From Planctomycetota bacterium (GTDB lineage: Bacteria; Planctomycetota; Phycisphaerae; UBA1845; CAIVHJ01): a DNA stretch of 7,887 nt. The notes under the pieces are model-generated. The model saw nothing but the letters and a program-made list of their open reading frames with translations. It was not told the DNA's origin and searched no databases. A program made the position numbers and the translations under genes. Positions 1 through 5,980 of this stretch are shown here, in pieces; positions within the stretch are counted from its first letter, which is position 1; every line of letters starts with the position of its first letter. The DNA is taken from the NCBI GenBank assembly GCA_022565195.1, contig JADFJZ010000049.1, positions 1 to 7,887 on the forward strand, given 5' to 3'.

Positions 1-120
1 GTCGAAACTCCTGAGGTTGTGATGCCTGTCATGATGGTGTTTCCTCACGCTTATTGGTTCATCGATAGCGCCTTGGCGAGCTTCATTGAGCCCGCCGCGG
101 CGAAGATCGCAGCAGTGTGA
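1..120 (+). CDS. C-terminal end of an unidentified protein (5' end outside window)
   Basis: The first reading frame is open from base 1 to a TGA at 118-120 and encodes the last 39 residues of a protein. The other two forward frames close within about 20 bases. The visible tail reads roughly VETPEVVMPVMMVFPHAYWF and continues with a helix-like, Ala-rich end (…IEPAAAKIAAV). I do not recognise a family, and too little is visible to assign a function. The frame ends 19 bases before the stop of the convergent XapX-like gene, so the two genes meet tail to tail. Coding is inferred only from the open frame and its plausible composition. Confidence 0.5.
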   Translation, partial: VETPEVVMPVMMVFPHAYWFIDSALASFIEPAAAKIAAV

Positions 121-139
121 CTGGGCATGAATGCTGTCC

Positions 140-301
140 TCATTCCGACACCCACAGATCGACGACCAGGAACCCGAGGGTCATGGCCACAACGAGCAAC
201 GCGCCGACGAGCCGCGGTGGGGCCGGGACCGGCACGTCAAACCGGCGGCACGCCGCGCCGATGCAAAAGCAGAGCACGAGACCGATGACGATCCTGTTCA
301 T
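140..301 (-). CDS. XapX-like small membrane protein (DUF1427 family)
   Basis: This gene encodes 53 residues. The N-terminal hydrophobic segment is at about residues 4-17 (IVIGLVLCFCIGAA). A short loop with a VPVPAPP motif follows (about 23-29), then a second hydrophobic segment (about 31-48). Two short membrane helices separated by a P-x-PAPP loop, in a protein of about 50 residues, are the hallmark of XapX domain proteins. Their function is unknown. They are predicted inner-membrane proteins. The frame extends upstream to 400, but the ATG at 301 is preferred because GGAG (309-312 on the complement) lies 7 bases before it and the family-like part begins there. It lies 266 bp downstream of pncA on the same strand, too far for an obvious operon. 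The family call comes from motif memory and was not searched. Confidence 0.65.
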   Translation of the reverse strand: MNRIVIGLVLCFCIGAACRRFDVPVPAPPRLVGALLVVAMTLGFLVVDLWVSE

Positions 302-567
302 TTTTGATCTCCACGAGTCCGGCGTATGGGCAAGGCCACGACCCCACCATACTTTTCGCTTCTTATGTTCCGCTCGCCGTAGTGCCGGTGGGACCTCCAC
401 AGAGGTGTCTTGGTGGACGCTGAGGCCGTCGGCTCGCAGGCGAATATGGATTCGGACGTTCGTTCGTATTACCGTCCAATAAATGATATTCCGAAGCGGT
501 CTCTAATCGTGCGGCAGCGGCGGAAAGCGTAGGCGAGCTCCATCGACAGGGGGGACGAACAAACAGA
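302..567. other. Intergenic region between pncA and the XapX-like gene
   Basis: I see no convincing gene in these 266 bp. The stretch should hold the 3' end of the pncB-pncA transcript and the promoter of the XapX-like gene. A small hairpin is visible at 393-406 (ACCTC, loop CACA, GAGGT), but no T-run follows on either strand, so it is not a clear intrinsic terminator. No strong -35/-10 pair was found for the downstream gene. Open frames run through parts of the region on both strands, but they have Arg/Ser/Thr-rich compositions typical of non-coding GC-rich DNA. Confidence 0.5.
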
Positions 568-1203
568 TCAAGATGCGTCGCCCGTGATGATTTGAACGCC
601 GGCGGTCGTCATGTCGTGCAGCGCGGCCGCTACATCGCCAGCTTGTAAGTCAACGCCGCGACAGGCGTCGGCGAGCAGATATGTGGCGAATCCCAGCTCC
701 TGTGCATCCAGGGCTGTGAACTTGACACAGTAGTCGGTGGCCAGACCGAGGACATAAGTTTCCGTTACGCCGGCTTGCTTGAGGTAGAGATCCAGCCCAG
801 TGGACTTGCGGTGTCCGTTGTCGAAGAAGCCGCTGTAGCTGTCGATTCCCGGGTCCGTTCCTTTTCGGAAAACCTTTCGTATGTGACTCGTATCGAGATC
901 GGGTGCAAAGGCGGAGCCAACAGTGTTTTGGACGCAGTGAACGGGCCACAACGTCTGCTGCATGCCATTCAAATCAATCATATCCCCGGGCACCTTGCCC
1001 GGATGACTCGCGGCAAAGCTGGCGTGATTGGATGGATGCCAATCTTGCGTAGCCACGACCAGATCGAAGCGCTGCTGAATGTGATTCGCAAGCGGGATCA
1101 CCTGGTCACCATCAGGGACAGGAAGAGCGCCCGCCGGGAGAAAATCGTTCTGCAAATCGACGAGGATGAGGGCCTTCAAGGGGACGTACTCCCGCTCACT
1201 CAT
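568..1203 (-). CDS. pncA: Nicotinamidase (PncA)
   Basis: Cytoplasmic cysteine hydrolase of the isochorismatase-like fold that deamidates nicotinamide to nicotinate and ammonia, the first step of the Preiss-Handler NAD salvage route. The product is 211 aa, close to the 213 aa of the Escherichia coli enzyme. The expected catalytic triad is visible: Asp16 in LVDLQNDF, Lys114 in FRKGTDP and Cys159 in GLATDYCVKFT. The metal-binding cluster is also present: Asp54, His56 and His60 in QDWHPSNHASF, and His89 in WPVHCVQ. The conserved DSYSGFFDNG segment (121-130) follows. The frame is open up to 1269, but the ATG at 1203 is preferred because it gives the family's usual length and overlaps the pncB stop by 8 bases (ATGAGTGA). 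There is no clear Shine-Dalgarno sequence ahead of it, which suggests translation coupled to pncB. Confidence 0.96.
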   Translation of the reverse strand: MSEREYVPLKALILVDLQNDFLPAGALPVPDGDQVIPLANHIQQRFDLVVATQDWHPSNHASFAASHPGKVPGDMIDLNGMQQTLWPVHCVQNTVGSAFAPDLDTSHIRKVFRKGTDPGIDSYSGFFDNGHRKSTGLDLYLKQAGVTETYVLGLATDYCVKFTALDAQELGFATYLLADACRGVDLQAGDVAAALHDMTTAGVQIITGDAS

Positions 1204-2671
1204 GATTGACGCCGCGGACGCGCAGAATCTGAGCTGTCTTGAGATCGAACAACCGTTTCTCAAGCCCAACCGGATATTGGTGGGGATTAGTGAATCGTCT
1301 GATGCTGGGGTCGAGTTGTGCGAGCTGCCCTGCCACGCGATTTCGGATTTCGTTGATCGGAGGGGAGTCGTAAACGAATTCGCCGTCGCGGAATACCGGT
1401 ACGAGCAGTTCCTCGAACTGCGTACTTCTGGGAATCTGCTTGCGGCGCGTCATGTCCGATGGATCCACGATCGTGCAACCGTCGTGCAGGCCGGTCAAGG
1501 TATCGTAGATCACGTCCGCGACAAATTTGTCTTGGAAACGATAGCGCCTGACCTGATGGATCCCCGGCGTGGTTGTCTTGATGGACTGTTCGGACACCTT
1601 GGTCTTATAGCACCACTCGCCCCCAGGGTCGCGCAGGGCGGTCATTTTGTATACACCGCCCATGGCGGGCTGATCATAGGCCGTGCTCAACTTGGTGCCC
1701 ACGCCCCATACGTTGATGGCGGCGCCTTGGCTTTTCAGGCTGCTGATGATGTGCTCATCCAGGTCATTGCTCCCGACGATGACGGCATCGGGGAAACCTG
1801 CTTCATCGAGTATCTTTCGCGCGTGTATACTGAGGTAGGCCAAGTCGCCGGAATCCAGTCGAATTCCAAGCAGTTCGTGGCCCCGCTGCCGCAAACTCTT
1901 GCCGATCTGAACCGCTCGTCGAACACCCTCCAAAGTGTCGTAGGTGTCGACCAGGAATATGCAGTTGTTGGGCAGGATTTCGGCGTACTTGGCAAAAGCC
2001 TCCTGCTCATCATCAAAGGCCATCACCCAGCTATGAGCGTGAGTTCCCTTGATGGGAATTCCGAAGAGCTTTCCCGCAAGTACGTTTGAAGTGGAAGCGC
2101 AACCGCCGATATAAGCGGCGCGGCTGACAGCCAAGCCGCCATCAATACCGTGCGCTCGGCGCAAGCCGAACTCGATAACGGGATCATCTTGAGCAGCGCG
2201 GCAAACGCGAGCGGCTTTCGTGGCGATGAGAGTTTGGAAGTTGATACTGTTGAGCAGGGGAGTTTCCAGCAGTTGGCACTGGATGAGCGGGCCTTGCACG
2301 CGGATGAGAGGCTCCTGCGGAAAGACAACCGTTCCTTCCGGGATCGCGTCAATGCTGCATTCAAGTTGAAGGGTGTGCAAGTAGTCGAGAAACGCGGCTT
2401 CAAAAAGTGGTTGGTCGTCGCTGCCGCGCAGCTCGGCGAGGTATTCGACGTCGTCACTGTCGAAACGGAAACTCTTCACGATGTCGATGACATAAGCGAG
2501 TCCGCAAGTGATACTGAACCCGCCGCCGAATGGATTGCGGCGAAAGAAAAGGTCAAAGACGGCTTCCTTATGCCCGATCTGCGACTTCCAATACGCATAG
2601 GCCATGGTCAATTGATAAAGGTCGGTCAACATCGCCAGCGATTGCTTGTAGATATGAATTGAGCTTTGCAT
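1196..2671 (-). CDS. pncB: Nicotinate phosphoribosyltransferase
   Basis: Condenses nicotinate with phosphoribosyl pyrophosphate to form nicotinate mononucleotide, with ATP hydrolysis, in the cytoplasm. It therefore uses the product of the adjacent nicotinamidase. The product is 491 aa, as in the long bacterial/human-type enzymes. Family landmarks in order: MLTDLYQLTMAYAYWK (14-29), FRRNPFGGGFSITCGL (43-58), LRRAHGIDGG (170-179), GTHAHSWVMAFDDE (209-222), GIRLDSGDLAYLS (269-281) and VWGVGTKLSTAYDQPAMGGVYKM (321-343). His213 in GTHAHS is the expected autophosphorylated histidine. The frame runs up to a TTG at 2704, but the ATG at 2671 is preferred because a GGGA lies about 9 bases upstream and the family-like part starts soon after. 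The ribosome-binding site is weak either way. This is the first gene of a two-gene operon with pncA. Confidence 0.95.
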   Translation of the reverse strand: MQSSIHIYKQSLAMLTDLYQLTMAYAYWKSQIGHKEAVFDLFFRRNPFGGGFSITCGLAYVIDIVKSFRFDSDDVEYLAELRGSDDQPLFEAAFLDYLHTLQLECSIDAIPEGTVVFPQEPLIRVQGPLIQCQLLETPLLNSINFQTLIATKAARVCRAAQDDPVIEFGLRRAHGIDGGLAVSRAAYIGGCASTSNVLAGKLFGIPIKGTHAHSWVMAFDDEQEAFAKYAEILPNNCIFLVDTYDTLEGVRRAVQIGKSLRQRGHELLGIRLDSGDLAYLSIHARKILDEAGFPDAVIVGSNDLDEHIISSLKSQGAAINVWGVGTKLSTAYDQPAMGGVYKMTALRDPGGEWCYKTKVSEQSIKTTTPGIHQVRRYRFQDKFVADVIYDTLTGLHDGCTIVDPSDMTRRKQIPRSTQFEELLVPVFRDGEFVYDSPPINEIRNRVAGQLAQLDPSIRRFTNPHQYPVGLEKRLFDLKTAQILRVRGVNHE

Positions 2672-2754
2672 ACGCACGATCCCGGGTTTGTGAGCGTGGG
2701 CCAAACGCGTTACGCGGCCTGACTTTTGGGCCTGGGCCGGTCGAACCTGCGTCC

Positions 2755-2783
2755 ATCATACTCATTTTGTGCTCCCATCGCAC
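2755..2783 (-). promoter_or_regulatory. Candidate promoter for pncB-pncA
   Basis: On the complementary strand a TATGAT (2755-2760, 5 of 6 bases of the sigma-70 consensus) lies 17 bases after GTGCGA (2778-2783, a poor -35 with 3 matches). Transcription would start near 2748, about 75 bases before the pncB ATG. It is weak on the -35 side and unproven. Confidence 0.3.
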
Positions 2784-2897
2784 GTGAGGCTGCGGCAGGC
2801 AATGTCTCGGCGTGTCAACGAGCGGCCGATGCTGGTGCGATTGAGGGAATCCCGCCGGGATGCAGTTTCATGCAATACAGAGAGCGTCTGGTGGAAT

Positions 2898-2914
2898 TGT
2901 ATACCCAGAATACA
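2898..2914. promoter_or_regulatory. Short dyad TGTAT-N7-ATACA upstream of the phosphatase promoter
   Basis: TGTAT (2898-2902) and ATACA (2910-2914) form a 5-bp dyad with a 7-base spacer, just upstream of the candidate -35. The size and symmetry would suit a dimeric helix-turn-helix regulator, but a 5-bp dyad can easily arise by chance. Confidence 0.25.
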
Positions 2915-2921
2915 CCACGGG

Positions 2922-2951
2922 CTTTCAGGGGTACGGGCATTGCGGTACAAT
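2922..2951 (+). promoter_or_regulatory. Candidate promoter for the SpoIIE-type phosphatase gene
   Basis: TACAAT at 2946-2951 (5 of 6 matches to the -10 consensus) lies 18 bases after CTTTCA (2922-2927, 3 of 6 matches to the -35). The predicted start near 2958 would give a leader of about 33 bases before the ATG at 2991. Only the -10 half is good. Confidence 0.35.
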
Positions 2952-2990
2952 GGTCAAGGGTCTTTACATGTCTTGGACGCAGGTTTCGCT

Positions 2991-4322
2991 ATGAGCAGCC
3001 GACTTCAGTCTCCAACAGATCGGCCGGAACAGCCCTATGCAGGTATCGGCGCGGGCCCGGGTGATTGGCAACTCCGCCTGTCGCTTGTCGTTCAGACGAT
3101 GCGTGAGATGAGCCTGCAGACGGATCCGCAGGCCATGGTACGTTCCTACATCAAGCGAATGTCTTCGCTGCTGCCGTCGGACCGCATGGTGGCTGTGAGT
3201 CGGCGAGACTTGGAACCGCCGCGCTATCGCATCACGCGCTCAAGCTTGTGGAAGGAAGAAATCAACCCGTGGAAAGAGAGGGATCGTCTCCCCGTGCTTG
3301 AAGGCGGCTTGCTCGGCGAATTGGTTTATGGTGACGAGCCGAAGGTGATTGACGAAATCCAAGTAGCTGATGATGATCCCTCTGCGGAGTACTTTGCCGG
3401 GCAGCGATCTCTCGTGGCGATCCCACAGTATGATCGCGGTGTAGCGCTCAACATGGTCGTCATGATGCGCGCCCAACCGGGGGCGTTCGATCGCGAGCGT
3501 TTTCCGGAGATGGTGTGGATGTCGAATCTCTTCGGCCGGGCGACGCACAATCTTGCGCTCTCCGAGGAATTGCAGGCGGCCTACGATGCCGTTGATCACG
3601 AAATGAAAGTCGTCGCCGAGATCCAGCGATCCCTGCTTCCCGCGCAGCTTCCGCAGATTCCGACGCTGCACCTTGCCGCGCACTACCAGACGTCGCATCG
3701 CGCCGGCGGCGACTATTACGATTTCTTCGAGTTGCCGGAAGGAAAGTGGGGTATCTTGATCGCCGACGTGAGTGGCCACGGAACGCCGGCAGCCGTCGTG
3801 ATGGCGATATTGCACAGCATCGCACATACTTATCCCGGGCCGGCGACGCCGCCGGGTGAACTGCTGACCTACGTGAATCATCACTTGACGGAACGCTATA
3901 CGGTGAATAATGGGAGCTTCGTTACGGCATTCTACGGCATCTACGATCCGTCTTGCCGCACATTGACTTACGTGTCCGCCGGCCACAATCCGCCTCGTAT
4001 AAAACACTGCTCCAAGGGCACGATGACAGCTCTCGACGCAGCTCAAACCCTGCCGCTCGGCATCATGCCGCGTGTCGATTTCGCGGATCACTCGATCAAG
4101 CTCAGTCCTGGGGATCAAATCATCTTCTATACAGATGGTATCACCGAAGCCATGAACCCGTCCGGTGAGTTGTTCGGCCTGGAGCGATTGGACCAAGTGC
4201 TGGAAGATTGTAGCCAAGACGCGGACGAGTTGATCAGCGCCGTCGTGAAGGCGGTCGACAGTTTCGGATCGGGTCGACCTCCCGATGATGATCGTACGAT
4301 TCTTATTGCCAAGGTTCGGTAG
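2991..4322 (+). CDS. GAF-like domain / SpoIIE-type PP2C serine phosphatase
   Basis: Predicted cytoplasmic metal-dependent Ser/Thr phosphatase of the SpoIIE/RsbU class, 443 aa. Enzymes of this class usually dephosphorylate an anti-sigma antagonist in a partner-switching pathway. Residues about 28-190 look like a GAF-type sensor: a leading helix, a central LVAIPQYDRGVALNMVVMM strand pair, and a closing helix. A charged linker (190-217, …VVAEIQRSLLP) has the usual signalling-helix entry into the catalytic domain. The PP2C-like domain (218-443) shows the metal ligands: Asp241 in AGGDYYDFF, Asp259 in IADVSGHG, Asp382 in FYTDGITEA, and the DDDRT end (432-436). Also present are SFVTAFYG (309-316) and SAGHNPP (329-335). 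The frame is open from 2769, but the ATG at 2991 is chosen because a TACAAT box and a GCAGG lie just before it and the first 74 codons look non-coding. It diverges from pncB. No antagonist or anti-sigma gene is in view, so its target is unknown. Confidence 0.9.
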   Translation: MSSRLQSPTDRPEQPYAGIGAGPGDWQLRLSLVVQTMREMSLQTDPQAMVRSYIKRMSSLLPSDRMVAVSRRDLEPPRYRITRSSLWKEEINPWKERDRLPVLEGGLLGELVYGDEPKVIDEIQVADDDPSAEYFAGQRSLVAIPQYDRGVALNMVVMMRAQPGAFDRERFPEMVWMSNLFGRATHNLALSEELQAAYDAVDHEMKVVAEIQRSLLPAQLPQIPTLHLAAHYQTSHRAGGDYYDFFELPEGKWGILIADVSGHGTPAAVVMAILHSIAHTYPGPATPPGELLTYVNHHLTERYTVNNGSFVTAFYGIYDPSCRTLTYVSAGHNPPRIKHCSKGTMTALDAAQTLPLGIMPRVDFADHSIKLSPGDQIIFYTDGITEAMNPSGELFGLERLDQVLEDCSQDADELISAVVKAVDSFGSGRPPDDDRTILIAKVR

Positions 4323-4403
4323 GACGCTGATCAGGTAGGCAGGGTTCTTCCGAATGGAATCGGCACCAGCCGCCGCGGCCAGTTGTTCAAGGCGTGGCGT
4401 CGC

Positions 4404-4814
4404 TCAGGTCTTTGCCGGCGGCGCGCCGCCGATTCGAAGAAAACCCTTAAGGACAGCGCCACCTTCAATCTCCAGAACGGACGCTTCCAGATCGCCGATG
4501 AGATGCCCGGTTTTTCCGATTTTGACAGACCCGCGGGCCGTCACATCACCCTGAATCTTGCCCCTCACGGTAAGATTGCCGGCTTTGATCCTTGCACGGA
4601 CGTGGCCTCGTTTCTCGACCACGACATCGCCACAGGTCACCAACTCCCGAACGCTGGTATAGTTCTTGATCGCGTAATCTTCGAGAATAAGACGCTTGCG
4701 GCAGTGCGGGCAGAAAATGGACATGGCCCGCCTGGACACTTCGCACTCATTTTGGCAGTGCGTGCAGACGACCGTCTTCGATCCGGAGGCATACTCCGTG
4801 GAGACCAGCGGCAT
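4404..4814 (-). CDS. Bactofilin with N-terminal zinc-ribbon motif
   Basis: 136 aa. The N-terminus has two CxxC pairs (Cys17/Cys20 in VVCTHCQNE and Cys35/Cys38 in IFCPHCRKR), which resembles a rubredoxin-like zinc ribbon. Residues about 50-128 form a bactofilin (DUF583) beta-helix core, with repeated short strands and Gly turns such as GDVVVEKRGHVRA, GNLTVRGKIQGDV and GHLIGDLEAS. Bactofilins polymerise without nucleotide into membrane-associated filaments that organise cell-wall or surface structures. It is second in a probable operon, 63 bp after the other bactofilin gene. The ATG at 4814 is the first start after an in-frame stop at 4860-4862. I see no good Shine-Dalgarno sequence before it, so translation may depend on the upstream gene. 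The last codons lie on a 16-bp GC palindrome (4416-4431). The zinc site is inferred from cysteine spacing only. Confidence 0.88.
   Translation of the reverse strand: MPLVSTEYASGSKTVVCTHCQNECEVSRRAMSIFCPHCRKRLILEDYAIKNYTSVRELVTCGDVVVEKRGHVRARIKAGNLTVRGKIQGDVTARGSVKIGKTGHLIGDLEASVLEIEGGAVLKGFLRIGGAPPAKT
4416..4431. repeat. 16-bp perfect GC palindrome
   Basis: CGGCGGCGCGCCGCCG is its own reverse complement. It lies in the last codons of the zinc-ribbon bactofilin gene, near the point where that transcript meets the convergent phosphatase transcript (stop at 4322). No T-run follows on either strand, so it is not a classic intrinsic terminator. A hairpin in the RNA of either strand is possible. 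Confidence 0.5.
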
Positions 4815-4877
4815 GGAAGAACCCGCAACAACGACAACGTCAGATTCACCACATCGTCTTCAGGCGGCAGAGAATCT

Positions 4878-5315
4878 CTACTTCTTGAACTCGTCGGGTC
4901 CGGCTTGGGCAGCTTTCGGCTTGCCAGAGGCGCCCGGGCCAGTCAGCGTTGCTTTGGAAGCACCTTTGGGCTGATCCTTGCCGTTCGTGCCAACTGTACA
5001 TTGACCGATCAGCACTGCACCCTCCGCTACCTCCAGTCGTGACGCGTGGATATCGCCTTCCACGCGGCCGGACGCGGACAAGTGGACTTTGTTCGCGGCA
5101 GTGAGGTTGCCTCTCAATTCGCCGTCGATGCGGATATTCTCGACTTGTACTTCCGCGTTGATTTTTGCGCCTTCAGCGACGACTAACTCGCCTTTGCTGG
5201 AGATCTCGCCCTCAAAGTTTCCCAGAAGGCATGCGCCCTTCTCGAACTTCAAATGTCCCTTGAAGGAGGCGTCAGCGCCGAGCGTGGTGGGAAAATTTCC
5301 GTTGGGATTGGCCAT
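4878..5315 (-). CDS. Bactofilin family cytoskeletal protein
   Basis: 145 aa with a bactofilin core at about residues 13-110. It is made of repeating beta-helix rungs with Gly and small residues at turns (for example FKGHLKFEKGACLLGNFEGE, SSKGELVVAEGAKI, IDGELRGNLTA, GRVEGDIHASRLEVAEGAVL). A low-complexity tail (111-145) rich in Lys, Gly, Ala and Pro follows. The short N-terminus and disordered C-terminal tail flanking the core are typical of the family. The frame is open to 5390, but the ATG at 5315 is well supported: AGGAG (5323-5327 on the complement) lies 7 bases upstream and a strong promoter lies just beyond. It is the first gene of a probable two-bactofilin operon. The likely role is a polymeric scaffold at the inner membrane, possibly co-assembling with its neighbour; the cell structure served is unknown. 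Confidence 0.92.
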   Translation of the reverse strand: MANPNGNFPTTLGADASFKGHLKFEKGACLLGNFEGEISSKGELVVAEGAKINAEVQVENIRIDGELRGNLTAANKVHLSASGRVEGDIHASRLEVAEGAVLIGQCTVGTNGKDQPKGASKATLTGPGASGKPKAAQAGPDEFKK

Positions 5316-5322
5316 AAAAGTA

Positions 5323-5327
5323 CTCCT
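5323..5327 (-). promoter_or_regulatory. Ribosome-binding site of the first bactofilin gene
   Basis: AGGAG on the complement, 7 bases before the ATG at 5315. It decides this start over the upstream in-frame ATG at 5390. Confidence 0.8.
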
Positions 5328-5388
5328 AACTAAATATGCCAAGCGAGATACGTCGTTCAAACCTCCACATCCTGTATGAGGTAGGCTC

Positions 5389-5416
5389 ATTATATCTCGA
5401 TGGCGTGAGGCATCAA
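5389..5416 (-). promoter_or_regulatory. Sigma-70-type promoter for the bactofilin operon
   Basis: On the complement, TTGATG (5411-5416; 4 of 6 matches, with the TTGA core) is followed after 16 bases by a perfect TATAAT (5389-5394). Transcription would start near 5382, giving a leader of about 67 bases ahead of the ATG at 5315. This is the best promoter-like sequence in the window. Confidence 0.7.
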
Positions 5417-5980
5417 GAGCCGTCGACGCAATCTTCTCGACATTGCCGTCGTCAGAACTCTCGCTTGGAGAAACAACAGGCTGGAGTTACGCCAAAAGCC
5501 AGACTTTGCAAACCGTAGCGGGCTCGCCCGGAGCAGTGGCAGGCCCTTGCCGGAGAGACATCTCTCGCAGGCGATCCGCGTTGCCACGGCTTCAGTTGTC
5601 CGATAATAGCCGGGAGGAAGCTGCGCACGCTCCGCCTGTGGCGTTTGCGACGTGGGTGCTTGTCTCCATTGGCTTTGTGTCGGGCTGAGGATACACAAGA
5701 CCATACGTCATTTGAGATCCGTTTTCCTGCTTGGGTATGGTCCTCAATTGTCCGTAGGCCCTTAGAGCACAAAGGTTTGTGTTGCTCAGAGCGCGGGCAA
5801 GGGAACCATCCGTGTGATGCCGTCGTTTCCTGTGTGTCACATGGGCGAATCCTTGAATTGAACACAACTAGCCGAAAATCACAGCCGATAGAAATCCGAA
5901 GCTTGCCCTCGGCAGGGTCGGGCTCGCGTGGATACGAGCGGTTCAGAAACAGGTCTAATTACAGGGCACGGAGAATATCA
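5417..5980. other. Long intergenic stretch without a recognised gene
   Basis: About 560 bp between the bactofilin promoter and the lipoprotein gene. Open frames exist on both strands, but their translations are Arg/Ser/Cys-rich with no recognisable protein pattern, and they overlap one another. Two small adjacent hairpins are visible (5538-5551, GGCA/TGCC; 5553-5566, GAGAGA-CA-TCTCTC). Further on, an 8-bp inverted repeat GACCATAC/GTATGGTC lies at 5699-5706 and 5735-5742. A promoter for the lipoprotein gene must lie here, but no convincing -35/-10 pair was found. A small RNA or a decayed gene cannot be excluded. Confidence 0.5.
5970..5974 (+). promoter_or_regulatory. Ribosome-binding site of the lipoprotein gene
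   Basis: GGAGA lies 6 bases before the ATG at 5981 and decides this start over upstream in-frame starts. The signal peptide begins exactly here. Confidence 0.75.

Larger units (their letters stand above)
2744..2985. repeat. 12-bp perfect inverted repeat spanning the divergent region
   Basis: AACCTGCGTCCA at 2744-2755 is the exact reverse complement of TGGACGCAGGTT at 2974-2985, with 218 bp between the arms. Read toward each flanking gene, both arms have the same orientation (TGGACGCAGGTT). The left arm covers the predicted pncB transcription start. The right arm covers the weak Shine-Dalgarno sequence (GCAGG) of the phosphatase gene. A 12-bp match in a region this small is unlikely by chance (roughly 0.003 by a simple count of base pairs). 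Its function is unknown; paired operator sites are one possibility. Confidence 0.6.
2672..2990. promoter_or_regulatory. Divergent intergenic regulatory region, pncB / phosphatase
   Basis: These 319 bp separate two divergently transcribed genes and contain no convincing gene. Frames extending from both flanking genes into it lack recognisable protein content. Candidate promoters point in both directions (TATGAT toward pncB, TACAAT toward the phosphatase). A perfect 12-bp inverted repeat has one arm at 2744-2755 and the other at 2974-2985, each just downstream of a candidate -10. A shorter dyad, TGTAT-N7-ATACA, lies at 2898-2914. Shared regulation of the two transcripts is an inference from this arrangement. 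Confidence 0.5.

Noticed and set aside
393..406. ACCTC-CACA-GAGGT hairpin as a terminator of the pncB-pncA operon.
   Set aside because: The stem is only 5 bp with no adjacent T-run on either strand, and it lies over 150 bp from the pncA stop.
117..482. A 121-codon + strand frame across the left-end intergenic region.
   Set aside because: It is antisense to the XapX-like gene and is Arg/Thr/Ser-rich. It has no ribosome-binding site or recognisable domain.
1166..2089. A 307-codon open frame on the + strand, antisense to pncB.
   Set aside because: It lies entirely opposite a gene with clear family motifs, has no recognisable protein content, and GC-rich third positions commonly leave such antisense frames open.
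2769..2990. A 74-codon N-terminal extension of the phosphatase.
   Set aside because: It contains the candidate promoter and inverted repeat and reads as non-coding. A ribosome-binding site and family-like sequence support the ATG at 2991.
3240..4217. A 325-codon open frame on the - strand, antisense to the phosphatase gene.
   Set aside because: The + strand gene carries all the phosphatase motifs. The antisense translation is rich in Arg, His and Ile without domain pattern.
5645..5980. A 112-codon N-terminal extension of the lipoprotein gene.
   Set aside because: The signal peptide with lipobox and the GGAGA at 5970-5974 place the start at 5981. The extension has no protein-like pattern.
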